Source: Luzula sylvatica (taxonomy: Eukaryota > Streptophyta > Magnoliopsida > Poales > Juncaceae). From it: a stretch of DNA of 64,000 nucleotides. The notes under the pieces were generated by a model. It saw nothing but the letters and a program-made list of their open reading frames with translations. It did not search any database and had not been told where the DNA came from. Positions within the stretch are counted from its first letter, which is position 1; every line of letters starts with the position of its first letter. The DNA lies in contig OX326958.1 in NCBI GenBank assembly GCA_946800325.1, positions 11,356,001 through 11,420,000 of the forward strand. The letters are read 5' to 3'. The position numbers were made by a program, and so were the translations under genes. Positions 46,558 to 57,589 of the stretch are shown here, in pieces.

Positions 46558-46845
46558 TTGAAATTATACATGATCATATCAATAACAGAATTATTCGAAC
46601 TCAATACTAAACTATACTACAATTTGGATGGAACAACAAGACTAACATCGACAATACACACAAAAAAAAAAGTGTTGGAAATTATTCTCACTACGACGAC
46701 ATGGACGATCTGGATGGTCTGGAAAGGACGAATCTTCCGAGGGAAAACAAAAACAACATCATATATTACAAAAAAGTTAATAACAAAGTCAATGAAAATA
46801 GTGCAGATTTGTCAAGACATTATTAACACAATAAATACTAAATAA
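46558..46845 (+). pseudogene. Possible LINE 3' fragment
   Basis: The frame contains TTTWTIWMVWKGRIFRGK followed by KLITKSMKIV, reminiscent of the tail of LINE ORF2 after the zf-RVT motif (WTIW..R..RIF.GK). Short and diverged; uncertain. Confidence 0.35.
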
Positions 46846-47375
46846 ATACCAACCGGTAAAATTGTGTAGTGGAATAAGGAATCATTACCGACAAGTGGTC
46901 GATTGTTGGGTACAATTCGAAAAAGAAAATTGATGCAACTAGTACCTTTCGGCTAATAAACAAAAGGGGAAATATACTTCGCCCCCGAAACCCACTTTTT
47001 TATCGACGATGCGTTGGATTGACTATGCTACGTGTCAATCCAGCTGGCCCTAATGTCAATCCAGATGGAACTCCAGGCCCATCGACTTACAGCACTGACA
47101 CTGTTGACACGTAACATCACACGTCCTCCTCCAGACTGATAACTGTGCAGGCCCCCTCACGTCAACCGCCCTACCTCTCCCACTCGAGTATCTACTCCGA
47201 CACACACGGCCCCTCACGTCTATTCTTCCTCCTTCCCTAGAATAGAAATTCGAATTCGAATTCGCACGCTCACTCCTCAATTATCACCCTTTATTCGCCA
47301 TTGTTCTGCCATTCAAACGCCATTGTTGTGAGTCGTTAATCGCCATTGTTAGGCTCAGTGGATATTCTCCCCGTC

Positions 47376-50300
47376 ATGTCAGGTACAAGTTTCTCCTGAA
47401 TTATTACCCGTCAATCGCCATTGTTGTGCCATCTAAATTGAATCTCGTCTCCTTGCTTTAGAACCACCATTGCTTTAGAACATTTTATTGCGAGTATTAG
47501 CATTTGGATGAACAGATTTTATTTGGTCTGCATTTGGACATGCTAGGAATTTTATTAGCTAAACTGATTTTCATGCAATATCTTCTCCTAAACTGATTAT
47601 ATTTGGTCTGCTTTAGAACGTGTTCCTGTTTTTCCTGCAATATCTTCCTGCAATATCTTCCTGACTTAGCATTTTATTTGGTCTGCATATATTAACTCAT
47701 TTCGAGTAGTACATAAAAATTGAGTCTAATTCTTTGGTAAACTGATTTTATTAGCTAACATTTGAGTCTAATTAACTCAGTTCGAGCAGCATTGTATGAG
47801 AAGAACATTTTATTTCGTTAACTGATTTTATGAACTGATTATATAAACTAATTTCGAGTAGTAACAAATTAACTGATTTTATTAACAGGTTTTATTAACA
47901 AAAAACATCTTATTAACTGATTTTATGTGCTAACATTTTAGTCTAATTAGCCAACGTAGACAAAATGTTTTTTGGCTAATACTGTTTATTTTTGCAGCGC
48001 AACCAAATTATGGGGATGGCATTGTATCAGAGCACCAGTTTTTTCACGATGCAATTAACGATGACAAACAACAAGATGAATATCACCATAGTTACGCAAT
48101 TGACGACGATAATCCGGCAATGGGTTCCCAACATTCACCAACCCCCACAATTGATGATGAAACCACACCCGCAATTGATGAAACCAGCCCTGATTCAATT
48201 GATGATGCCACCAGACCAGCAATTGATGATGAAACCAGCCCTGATTCAAATGCAACAAGCCACAACTTCGATGTCACAAGCCCCGATTGCGGCATGCCCG
48301 ATAATAACGCAGAAGCAGTACCAGGATTTACCAGCTGCTCGAGCAAAATAACCCCGCAGGCAGAAGCGGTACATCCATCAGGCGAGCTGTGCGACAAAGA
48401 TCCAATAATTCAACCAGCTATTGGGATGCAATTCGAATCAAGGGACGAGGCTTTTGCGTTTTACAATTTGTATGCTCTTCGTATGGGGTTCGCAACGCGG
48501 CGAAGGACTGTGTACCGGTTTAGAGGCCAACCCTACAAGGCCACATTCACGTGTAGCCGTGGCAGGAAACGACCCAGCAATGGCACAGCCAAATGCCGGC
48601 CACCTCCCGGATTTGAGCAAAGAAAACACGGAGAACACGCCACAGAGTGCTGCGCAAGACTACAAATTGCCGATAACATGCTCACCAATAACTGGGAAAT
48701 AACGGAAATCGAACTGCACCACAACCATAAACTGGTTCCGAAGAGTGTTGGTTTTTTTAAATGCCACCGCAAATTACTAGATTTTGTCAAGTTGCATCTC
48801 AAGATAAATGACAGTGCGGGTGTCCCGCAAAATCAGTCTCTCAAGTCTGTTTTTGCTATGGCTGGTGGGGTTGAGACATGTTCTTTCAACGAAAGGGATT
48901 GTCGCAACCTTGTACAAGCAGAACGTGCTCTCCAACTCGTCAAAGGCGACGCAAATACACTCATGCATCACTTCCACCTCCGTCAATCACAATCCCAATC
49001 ATATTTCTACAGAACTCAATTCGACGCGGAGAATCGTGTGTCAAGAATTTTTTGGATACATGGTAGGGCCAGGACCGCGTACAAGTACTTCGGGGACGTG
49101 GTTACCTTCGACACAACTTACCTCACCAACAAGTAAGACAATTATTTGATCAATTCTTCACACAATTCGATGCTAACAATATTCGTCTGTCAGGTATGAA
49201 ATGCCGTTCGCTCCTTTTGTTGGTATTAACCACCACGGGCAATCTACCCTTCTTGGATGTGCTCTCTTACCAGACGAGACGACTCAGACATATGTCTGGG
49301 TTCTGCAGACCTGGCTCGAGGCAATGGGAGGGGTTCCGCCCAAAGGCATCATTACCGATCAATGCCAGGCCATTGGCAAAGCTGTCAAACAGGTCCTGCC
49401 GCAGACTCGCCACCGACTATGCCTGTGGCACATTGCAAAGAAGTGGGCCTCAAAATGCGGACATGGTGAAGTTGGCACAGATCGTCTCAAACGTGTTCGC
49501 AAACTGGCACACGGTTCCACTTCCACCGACGAATTCGATGCAGGCTGGCTACAGATAATCGCTGAAATCCCACAAAACCAGAAAAAATTGGACTACTTCC
49601 AGTACATGTACAACATCAGAGCAATGTGGGTACCAGTATACTTACAGGGCTTTTTTTGGGCAGGAATGAGTACCACCCAACGGTCAGAGAGCATTAACTC
49701 ATTTTTCGACGGTTTCGTCAATTCCTCCACAACATTGACGTGTTTTGTACAAGGTTACGAAACAGCAATAAGATCTCGCTGGCACGCAGAGACTAAATCT
49801 GATTTTGACGATTTCAAAACCCAACCAAAACTAATATCCAACCATTTTTTCGAAAAACAATTCGCTTCGGCCTACACTGCTATGTCCTTTTACACATTCC
49901 AGCGAGAAGTACAACATCTTCTCAACCTTCATTCCCAACTAGTCCATTCTGACGAACACCATTCAGAATTCATTGTTTCTGAATCCAATCGCGCACCAGT
50001 ATCTGTTCTAATCTTTCAAGCTACGAACATGTACGCATGCCCCTGTAAATTGCTTCAGTTTCGTGGAATTGTTTGCCGTCATGCTCTCTGCGCATACCGT
50101 CACATTGGGATACACAAATTACCGGACGAGCTAGTGTTGGATCGATGGAGGAAGGATTTAATTCGTGCAAACACTGATGATGGCCAATTAACTCCACTTA
50201 CAGTACGCAATCTCGACAGTTACGACCAGTTGTACAAAAAGTCACACGCCATCCTAATCGACCTAGTACATTCATACTCAGCAAGGCCCGACATGCATGA

Positions 50301-50738
50301 TTACTTCATACGTTCCCTCAATTCACTTAATGTAGAAGCCCGACAATTAATGCCTCCTAATGGGTCCAACCTGGGTTTTGAAATGGGGTCCGTCAATCCA
50401 CCCGTCAATCCAACCTCTCCTGACAATGCCAATTACCTTGAACCAGCACATGTATCCAGGTCCGGACGACCATCCAACAAACGTCTTCAGAGCCACTGGG
50501 AACAACCTAATCGTAGACGCCGAGTTAATGGACCCCAGACTTCGAGCCTACATTTCAATGTCGCCACCACTGATCAAGTAAGTTCACTTGCCACCCATAC
50601 TCAACATTACTTATCAATTTTTTACCTAACCAGTCAATCCTACTAACTCGTGCACAGGCCTCCCCGTCTGATGACCTGTCCTCGATGTCGCACATGAGTT
50701 TGCTCAGGAGGATGAACGAGAGCGGAACCAATTTGTAA
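47376..50738 (+). CDS. MULE transposase (FAR1 domain, MULE DDE domain, SWIM finger)
   Basis: Four exons, 47376-47382, 47998-49132, 49194-50577 and 50658-50738, join in frame to 868 residues with normal GT-AG borders and no stop. The tiny first exon encodes ATG TCA G. About residues 140-245 form a FAR1-type WRKY-GCM1 zinc-binding domain (MQFESRDEAFAFYNLYALRM, ending HHNHKLV). About 370-465 is the MULE catalytic core with FDTTYLTNKYEMPFAPFVGI and IITDQCQAIGKAV, and a likely acidic residue in TTQRSESINSFFDG. About 660-680 is a SWIM finger CPCKLLQFRGIVCRHAL (C-X-C, C-X-H). It would bind and cut element ends in the nucleus. A domesticated FHY3/FAR1 gene is an alternative, but the adjacent ULP1 gene and terminal sequence favour an active-type transposon. 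Confidence 0.88.
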
Positions 50739-51395
50739 TTTTCGTTACTTACCAACTTTATTGACAGTTAATTCGAATTGATATCTGTACTTTTTGTCCT
50801 TACTTTCATGACGATACTGTGTTATTTTGTAACTTATTATTATGTTTTTGTTGGTAATTTATATTCCTGTCCTCCATTTTTAAAAAATTTCATACTGTCA
50901 ATCTGTCCGTGTTAATTGGCCCTTACCTCCTCCCATATAATGGGCCATCCAAACAGGACTGGATTGACTTCAATTCCGTATTTAAAGGCCCACGTAAAAT
51001 TTCCGGCCCACGGAATTCTTTTTCTCGTAATTTTTTCCCACTGAATATGGCCCATATTTGACATCAATCCAGCTGGCCCACTCAATATGGCCCAAATCTT
51101 CTCCCTTTTTATCAACATCACTTCTTACACCGATCGGCACATAGCGCTTTTAACTTACACAAATCAACACGGATAGACACAGAAAATCAACGCACCTATT
51201 CATAATTCATGACTTCCCACCACAGCTATTCCCCTCCTGACACACGCCTAAACCCTCCCCCTTCCCAAAGCTTCTCGTCCCATCCATCTCCTAGCCATTA
51301 ACGCCCGCCCAAAGCTTCTTGTCCCATCCCAATCCCAAACGCCCGCCCAAAATTTTCAATTTCAAACCCTTAACACCACTTTCCTGACTTAGAAT
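50739..51395 (+). promoter_or_regulatory. Spacer and promoter between transposase and ULP1 genes
   Basis: 3' end of the transposase transcript and 5' region of the ULP1 gene. ATCAATCCAGCTGGCCCA (51062-51079) repeats a piece found upstream of the transposase (GTCAATCCAGCTGGCCCT, about 47034-47051), and several GGGCC/TGGCCC site-II-like motifs occur (50938-51095). TTTTTATCAACATCACTTC precedes the start. Duplicate AAAGCTTCTCGTCCCATCC units lie at 51268 and 51310. Confidence 0.5.
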
Positions 51396-52112
51396 ATGCC
51401 TAGAAGACCGCCAACCGCCGGAGGGGGGTGCTCAGTAACGACAAGGTGCTATCCAACTCGTTTCTTAAGATATTGGAGAAACAATCTGGAGCCCATTCTA
51501 CCAGCATAGTATGCCTCGCTTGTTGATCAATGGCCATTCAAGCAACTGCTCGGATTACCAGAAATTGATCTCCAACGTACATTCCTTACTGATCTGATGA
51601 AATTCTGGAACACCACTCTCAACGGGTTTGCGGTAGGTTCCAAAATTCTCAGGCCAAATGGACACGACATTAGTCTAGTTCTGGGCTTGAGGGCAGACGG
51701 GAAACCCGTTGATGTATCGATCAAAGCAAGGTCGTCCGCTACTGAACGAAATGATATGGCTGAACGTTTCTTCCAAGGTACAACCGCAATTGGATTCAAA
51801 GAATTAGAGATCGTCCTCAAAGAATTGGTAACTGAGAGATTAGAAGAAGCCACACCTGAAGAATGGATCTCAATTCTGACCATGTATCTCTTCTCCACTA
51901 CTCTGTTCTCCTTGAGCACTGCCAATTGCCCCTTGCATCTCTGGGATTATGTAAAGGACTCGTCTAATTTGTGGGAGTACTCATGGGGGACGGCGGTTTT
52001 CGACTTTCTAAATCGCCAATTACCAGATATAGGTTTCAAATCTTCGAACGACATTGACTCAAAACCAACTTTCGTGGGATGCCCTTTTGCACTGCTGGTA
52101 ATTACATTACGT

Positions 52113-52800
52113 TAATCGATTCATTTCAATTCAATTCAATTCAATTACAATTGTTTCAATTCAATTACAATTGTTTCAATTCAATTCGTTCCCGTTCAAT
52201 TCAGTCGCTCTAGCAATCCATTCCAAATCAATTCCATTCGATTCAGTTCAATTCACTTCCATTCGATTCTATTCAGTTCAATCCCCCTACTGTAGCCATT
52301 CAATAAGAATTATCTGATATAGGTTTCAGAAATTAGCTGATTTAGGTTTCACAATTGAGTTGAATTCAATTCAATTCAATCATAATTAGCTGATCTAGGT
52401 TTCAGAAATTTATTCATCTCAATTTGCGGGGTTAATCTATTCAATTCAATTCCATTCAATTCAATTCCACTCGATTCAATTCAATTCCACCTCTATTTGT
52501 GTTTCAGAAATTCAATGCTAACTACTCAATTGCCAGATGTAGGTTTCAGAATTTGATTCATCTCAAATTGGGGGTTAATCAGTTCAATTGAATTCAATTC
52601 AACTCAATCCCCTTACTTTGGCAATTCAAACCGCTGATATAGGTTTCAGAAATTGATTCATCTCAATGCGGCGTTAACCAATCAATCCAATTCCATTCAA
52701 TTCAAATGATCACTCTGGCAACTCATTTCAATTCAAATAAACCCCGCAATCAATTGGACTAATTATTCTTCAAATCATCAACTACCACTGTTAATTCAAC
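52113..52800. repeat. TTCAATTCAATTC-rich intron 1 of the ULP1 gene
   Basis: Pentamer-like CAATT/TTCAATTC repeats mixed with four to five copies of GATATAGGTTTCAGAAATT...GATTCATCTCAATT. Low-complexity intron, no other feature. Confidence 0.75.
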
Positions 52801-54320
52801 TCCCTCCACAATTTTTTACAGGTGTGGTTCTACGAAAAGACCTCTCCATTCGAGCTTTCCCACGGTACGACCCGTTCTCCTCGAGTGCTCAACTGGAAGT
52901 ACGAATCGGATGTCAACAAGACAACCTTCATCGAACACCTGCTTTCCTTGGAGGCCAATGAGATAGATGAAGGCCCTTTGGCACCGCACCCTCACGAGAT
53001 TTGGGTATTCGAAGAACAAACGGACCAGGCTTGGTCAGGATACAGTCGGTCCTTCGGATTGACTGGGTCCTCAAGAGCGGTGCCAAGAGCAACATCAAAG
53101 AGAAGTACAAACCAACGTAGACCAGCAGCCAGAGGTTAATAAAATAAATTCTTCATTTCAGTTCAGTATCGAAAAATAATCCTATATCGTTTGCAGTGAC
53201 AAGAACTAGAGGTGCGGGAGCGAATCGTCACAAACAAGCGAGCACAAAAGAAGGTATTTTTACATTACTACATTCCTGCACCACAAATAGCAGATGTTTA
53301 CGTCTGGTCTTCTCGTCAGGCACACCATCGAAAAGGAAAATAAATGACGAAGACGATCAGACAACGCCGAATGAGAGGAATACTCATATACCAGAAGACG
53401 CTTCGTACAATCAATTGCAGAGAGGTGGTACGAGACGACCAAAGAATTTCAGATCTCCAGTGCCGGGTGAGTCTTCACAACAACCGGAGCCGACACAGGT
53501 GGCGCAGAAACAATCGAACATGGCCACCGGAACCCAAAAAGGTAATTCTTTCAATTAACGAATACGTTCTTCTGGTATATACGAGTGTTTCCCCCGGAAT
53601 CATTTCAACAATGCGCGTACTAACCGTTCTACTTTAAAAATATAACCAGATGATGGTGTGATTGACATAGACGAATACGTCAGTCCACCGAGGTGGGAGG
53701 AACGGAGATACGAGTGTTTCCCCCGGGGGAGTACGCGAAGAGGGAAATATTTTCGCTCACCCATCAATCAAACCCAGCAGCCAGAAAAAATGCATGAAGC
53801 ACGCGAAGTCAACAATGACTGCGGGGTTAATGCGGATGACCACTTCAACAAGGCTGTTGAAGACAATCTCCCCGATTCACCAATTTGCACTCAACCATGT
53901 CAAACGGATCAAGTTGACATCGTTCCAGATGAACCATCAATTCCGGTAATGGGCACGAGACGTCCAGACCAACCAAATAACGTCCTTCACAGCGAAGTAC
54001 ACGGAACAACGTCACAGTGTGCCCCATCACCTGAAATGCTTCAGAACAAAGGTACTCTTATTTCAATTGGTCCGTACGTACGAACTCGACTGAATCGACC
54101 TAATTTATTGTGTTTTAATTTCCGTTCCAGATATACCACCCCCAATTTACCAAAGCGAAGAAAAGGATACACTGCAACAGATGGCGACGGAGTGTGAACA
54201 AGGGGCCAAACAAGGATTCAAGAACGTCGTGAGGAACCTCAACAACTATACTGGTTTCTTACCCTCTAGTTCATCTGTGAAGTTTCCGGCATCGAAGTTG
54301 TCTTCATCTTCATCTTCGAT

Positions 54321-55319
54321 TGAAGGAAATACAGTTTCAGGATCAACCGTAAAAGTGTACACAAGGATAAACGAATGTAGTCGTACATTCGTAGCCATAT
54401 CTTTCAGTAGAAAAATCCGATTTGAATGGTTCAAATTGGGTAAGATAGATAATTAGATTATCTATAACCTTCATGTAGAAATATATTTCATATGAACGAA
54501 GTATAAGTGTCGTTTCTGTGAAATACCGAAAGGGTGCAATAGTATGACATACAGTTAGTAAAACAGTCATAACTTTTGCATACGAACTCCAATTGGGCTG
54601 GGCCAAATTGGGTCGAGTAGATAATGAGATTATCTACAACTTTCGTGTTGGTTGATTTTCTGTCAGAGAAATTGATCAATTTCGTCTGGACAGAATACTG
54701 ACCAGGTTCATGCAGTTTTCTGTGTGAGAGGGTGTATATTGGATATACATGCCTTTTGGCTAATCCTGATCCTATTATATATAAATAGGATTTTCTCTCT
54801 CATCTTAACTAAGCAATTCATTCAGAATTATCTAGAAAATTGTGAGACAAATTTCTAGAGAGTGAAAAGGTGTAAAAGAGAGAAACCGTGAAAAGGTGTT
54901 TTACGGTTTAGAGAATCAATTCGATTAAGCAAGTTCACCGGTGCATCGTCTAGGCAGGTGCATCCGTGACCGACGTCTTGCGATTCAAGGTGGATACACG
55001 TAGAGGAGCAACAACTGAGGCTCTCACGATTGTGATCGATTCGGACGAGTAGATTGAGTCGGAGACGAAATCAAGCGAATCGGCGAAGTCAACGAGCGGT
55101 GAAAGACGCGTGGTGTGGGACGCGCGTATTGTCACCAACGTGACAGGAGAAAGAAGGCAGCGATCAACCCTTCGTGTGCAATCAATTTTGCACCGGTAAA
55201 GATCTAACCTTCTATTTGCATCGTACCCTCGAAGTCGTGGCGTGATCTCGGGAATCGGGGAACCGGACCGGGCCTACATATCCGCTGCGCGGGCCCGGGG
55301 CCGGGGATATTCCCCAACA
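54321..55319 (+). repeat. 5' LTR
   Basis: TGAAGGAAATACAG...TATTCCCCAACA. Contains a strong TATA box (TATATATAAATAG, about 54776-54788) followed by TTTTCTCTCTCATC, the likely transcription start region. An inverted repeat AAACCGTGAAAAGG/TGTTTTACGGTTT lies at 54883-54910. Confidence 0.95.
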
Positions 55320-55320
55320 G

Positions 55321-55332
55321 TGGTATCAGAGC
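55321..55332 (+). other. Primer binding site (tRNA-iMet)
   Basis: TGGTATCAGAGC, one base after the LTR end: the classic plant Copia primer site. Confidence 0.93.
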
Positions 55333-55571
55333 GATCGCCATCGATTCGAGGGTCGAATCATAGTCGTATATTAGATATACGCACGGGTTATCAAAGTTCG
55401 TACCCGTTTGCATGATGTTACATATTTAGAATGTCAAATTCCATTAAAATCACAAGTGAAATTCGCTAGAGATCGATCAATAGTTGATTGAGAGTATCTA
55501 GGAATAATCGTGAAAAGGTTTCATGATTGATCGTTTTGGAAACGAGCGAAAACAGCAGTTCAAAAATCGCA

Positions 55572-56090
55572 TAGTCCGTTATAACGGACACTGTAGCAGA
55601 TACAGGAAATTGAGAATTTTTCGAAAAAACACATATTCCGTTATAACGGACTTGGTGTCCGTTGTAACGGACCCTGTATAGGATGCGGGGGTGTGAGGAG
55701 GACCGTGAAAACTGCATATTCCGTTGTAACGGACTTGGAGTCCGTTGTAACGGACCTTGTATCTGATACGAGGTTGCGGGGATGCCTAGGGTGTCTATTG
55801 GAGTCCGTTGTAACGGACTGGGTCCGTTGTAACGGATGTCTACGCAGTTTGTCCGTTGTAACGGACTGTATGTTGCGTTGTAACGGACTGGTCTCTGGAA
55901 ATTTGGACGAAAGTTTGCAGAAAATAGCGTTGTAACGGACCTAGGTTGCGTTGTAACGGACATGTTTCTGGCAAAATTTGGCCAAACTCCGAAATAAATA
56001 GCGTTGTAACGGACTGGACTTCCGTTGTAACGGAGTGCCAAGTATACTGGAGGTCCGTTGTAACGGACTATGTTGCGTTACAACGGACTG
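55572..56090 (+). repeat. Array of ~15 palindromic CCGTTGTAACGG motifs in the Copia leader
   Basis: Fifteen copies of (G/T)(T/G)CCGTTRTAACGGAC, irregularly spaced by about 10-70 bp. The first two have the perfect palindrome TCCGTTATAACGGA; most others have one central mismatch (TTGTAA), and the last is reversed (GCGTTACAACGGAC). About five have GCGTTG instead of CCGTTG. Located between primer site and gag remnant. Each copy carries AACGG on both strands, the core bound by plant MYB3R-type factors. Confidence 0.9.
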
Positions 56091-56384
56091 GTTTCTGGTT
56101 GCTGATTTTGTTTTCGTGATAACTTTGGCTACACAACTTGGAATATTGAGTTCTTTATATCGATTTGATCGGCATCAATCATACTAGCATATAATTAGAT
56201 AATTATTTAGAATAATTAGACTCCCAAATAAATACATATGCATTTATGAAAATCTTGTGATAGTGATATAATTGGATTATGTCACGGATTTAGAAACGTG
56301 CAATGTCATGATCCCTCATAATATTTAAGTCATGGAAATGCCTTCCATATTCACAACCACTATGATCGGTACTACGTCTCACAT

Positions 56385-56570
56385 GGGTTAAGGCCAAAGC
56401 CGACATGGGTTATTGTAGTCATCGACGGGGTGGCAAGCGTTAAATAGGGACTGATAAGGGTTAAGGCCAAAGCCGACTTATTAGTAGTTTATTTGAACGA
56501 TACGATGAGTATGGTTGTGACTTAACCGTTCTAGCCAGTAAGGGTTGAGGCCAAAGCCGACTTGATTGGA
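56385..56570 (+). repeat. Three copies of GGGTTAAGGCCAAAGCCGAC
   Basis: At about 56386, 56459 and 56544 (the third with GGGTTGAGG), spaced 73 and 85 bp. In the untranslated leader of the Copia element; no function assigned. Confidence 0.85.
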
Positions 56571-56989
56571 AGTTCGGGGCATAGATAGGATGCACACACG
56601 GAACTGGGATTGTATTGGATACGATTCATCACCGAAATCCTATAAAGGTTCAAGAGTCGCATTGGATGCGATTGGATATAATCCTACCTAAATAGCGAGA
56701 TCCCATTCGTCTGCCAAAGCAACTTATGGGAGGATCGTGATATATGGATCTTGAGTGTTATGGACTTGGAGTCCCGTATCGGTATGAGGGTTATCGATTC
56801 GATAAAATAACACTATCATATAATTATCATATAAGCATATAGATTAAGTACGCACGGTTAGGAATTAATCTTCATCATCCGTTTAGAATTATGTTTTCAA
56901 GCAACACCAAATATATCGATTAGATCGATATGATAGATGGCTTTTGGGTCGGAATTACCGTTATTAACCTTGATAGTCAAAGAATAGTT

Positions 56990-57541
56990 CTTAGACTTAA
57001 AGGAATGTGTTGGACACGGAAATGGTAGATTCGGGGCTCGAGGCTTTGGCTTTAGAGAAAGCCGGGTTCGATAAACTTAAGAAGGAATCGAACAATATTA
57101 CGTGCCTTGTGGTGGCATGTATAGACGCAAATTTCTCAAAATTGTTTTGAGAATTCGGGTGTATATGAAAGTAAAACACAACGCTCATGAAATAGTTTCA
57201 AGAGCTAGAGCGCGTTGAATGACTCAATGCGGCTCAAAGAGTAGGTTAATTTTGAGACGCCTTATGGGTCTTTGATTAACACTCGTGTGTTGATGGTACG
57301 AGATTTGATGTTCGTGACCGAATATCATATGCATTCGATAGATAAGTCGATCCCGAAATTGCATATGATGCGATTTAAATTTGAATTGGAGATGCTCAGA
57401 GTTTCCGAGGAATCCAATGCATATAGATGCGTGGATGTCCTTGTAATTCAAAAGCGGGATCGAAAGAAATGTATGTCTAAGGGTATTTTGGGAAAATGTT
57501 TTCCAAAATGGAAAGTTCGGACAAGGAGTTGTCCAAACTAG
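56990..57541 (+). pseudogene. Copia gag remnant
   Basis: Decayed match to the capsid region: NITCLVVACIDANFSKLF near 57090-57145 and EYHMHSIDKSIPKLHMM at 57320-57370, the latter typical of the end of Copia gag. The frame is interrupted by stops. Confidence 0.65.
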
Positions 57542-57589
57542 TGACTCAAAGAATGGTGAAATCCGAGGAGGATTAAACCTAGAAGTTGA

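Noticed and set aside
48055..48397. Minus-strand frames with SSIAGLVASS-type repeats
   Set aside because: Antisense of the transposase N-terminal region, where repeated GATGATGAAACCAGC-like codons create open frames.
53196..53637. Separate genes at 53196-53558 and 53344-53637
   Set aside because: They are read-through or shifted frames of ULP1 exons 3-4; the spliced frame is consistent across all exons.
54343..55138. Several 60-90 codon frames in the LTR, identical at 61558-62353
   Set aside because: They are repeated only because the LTRs are repeated; Copia LTRs are non-coding.
55466..56041. 191-codon minus-strand frame rich in VRYNG/PLQRT repeats
   Set aside because: It is the translation of the palindromic CCGTTGTAACGG array; repeats in protein follow the DNA motif and other frames are similarly open. 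Antisense to the retroelement.
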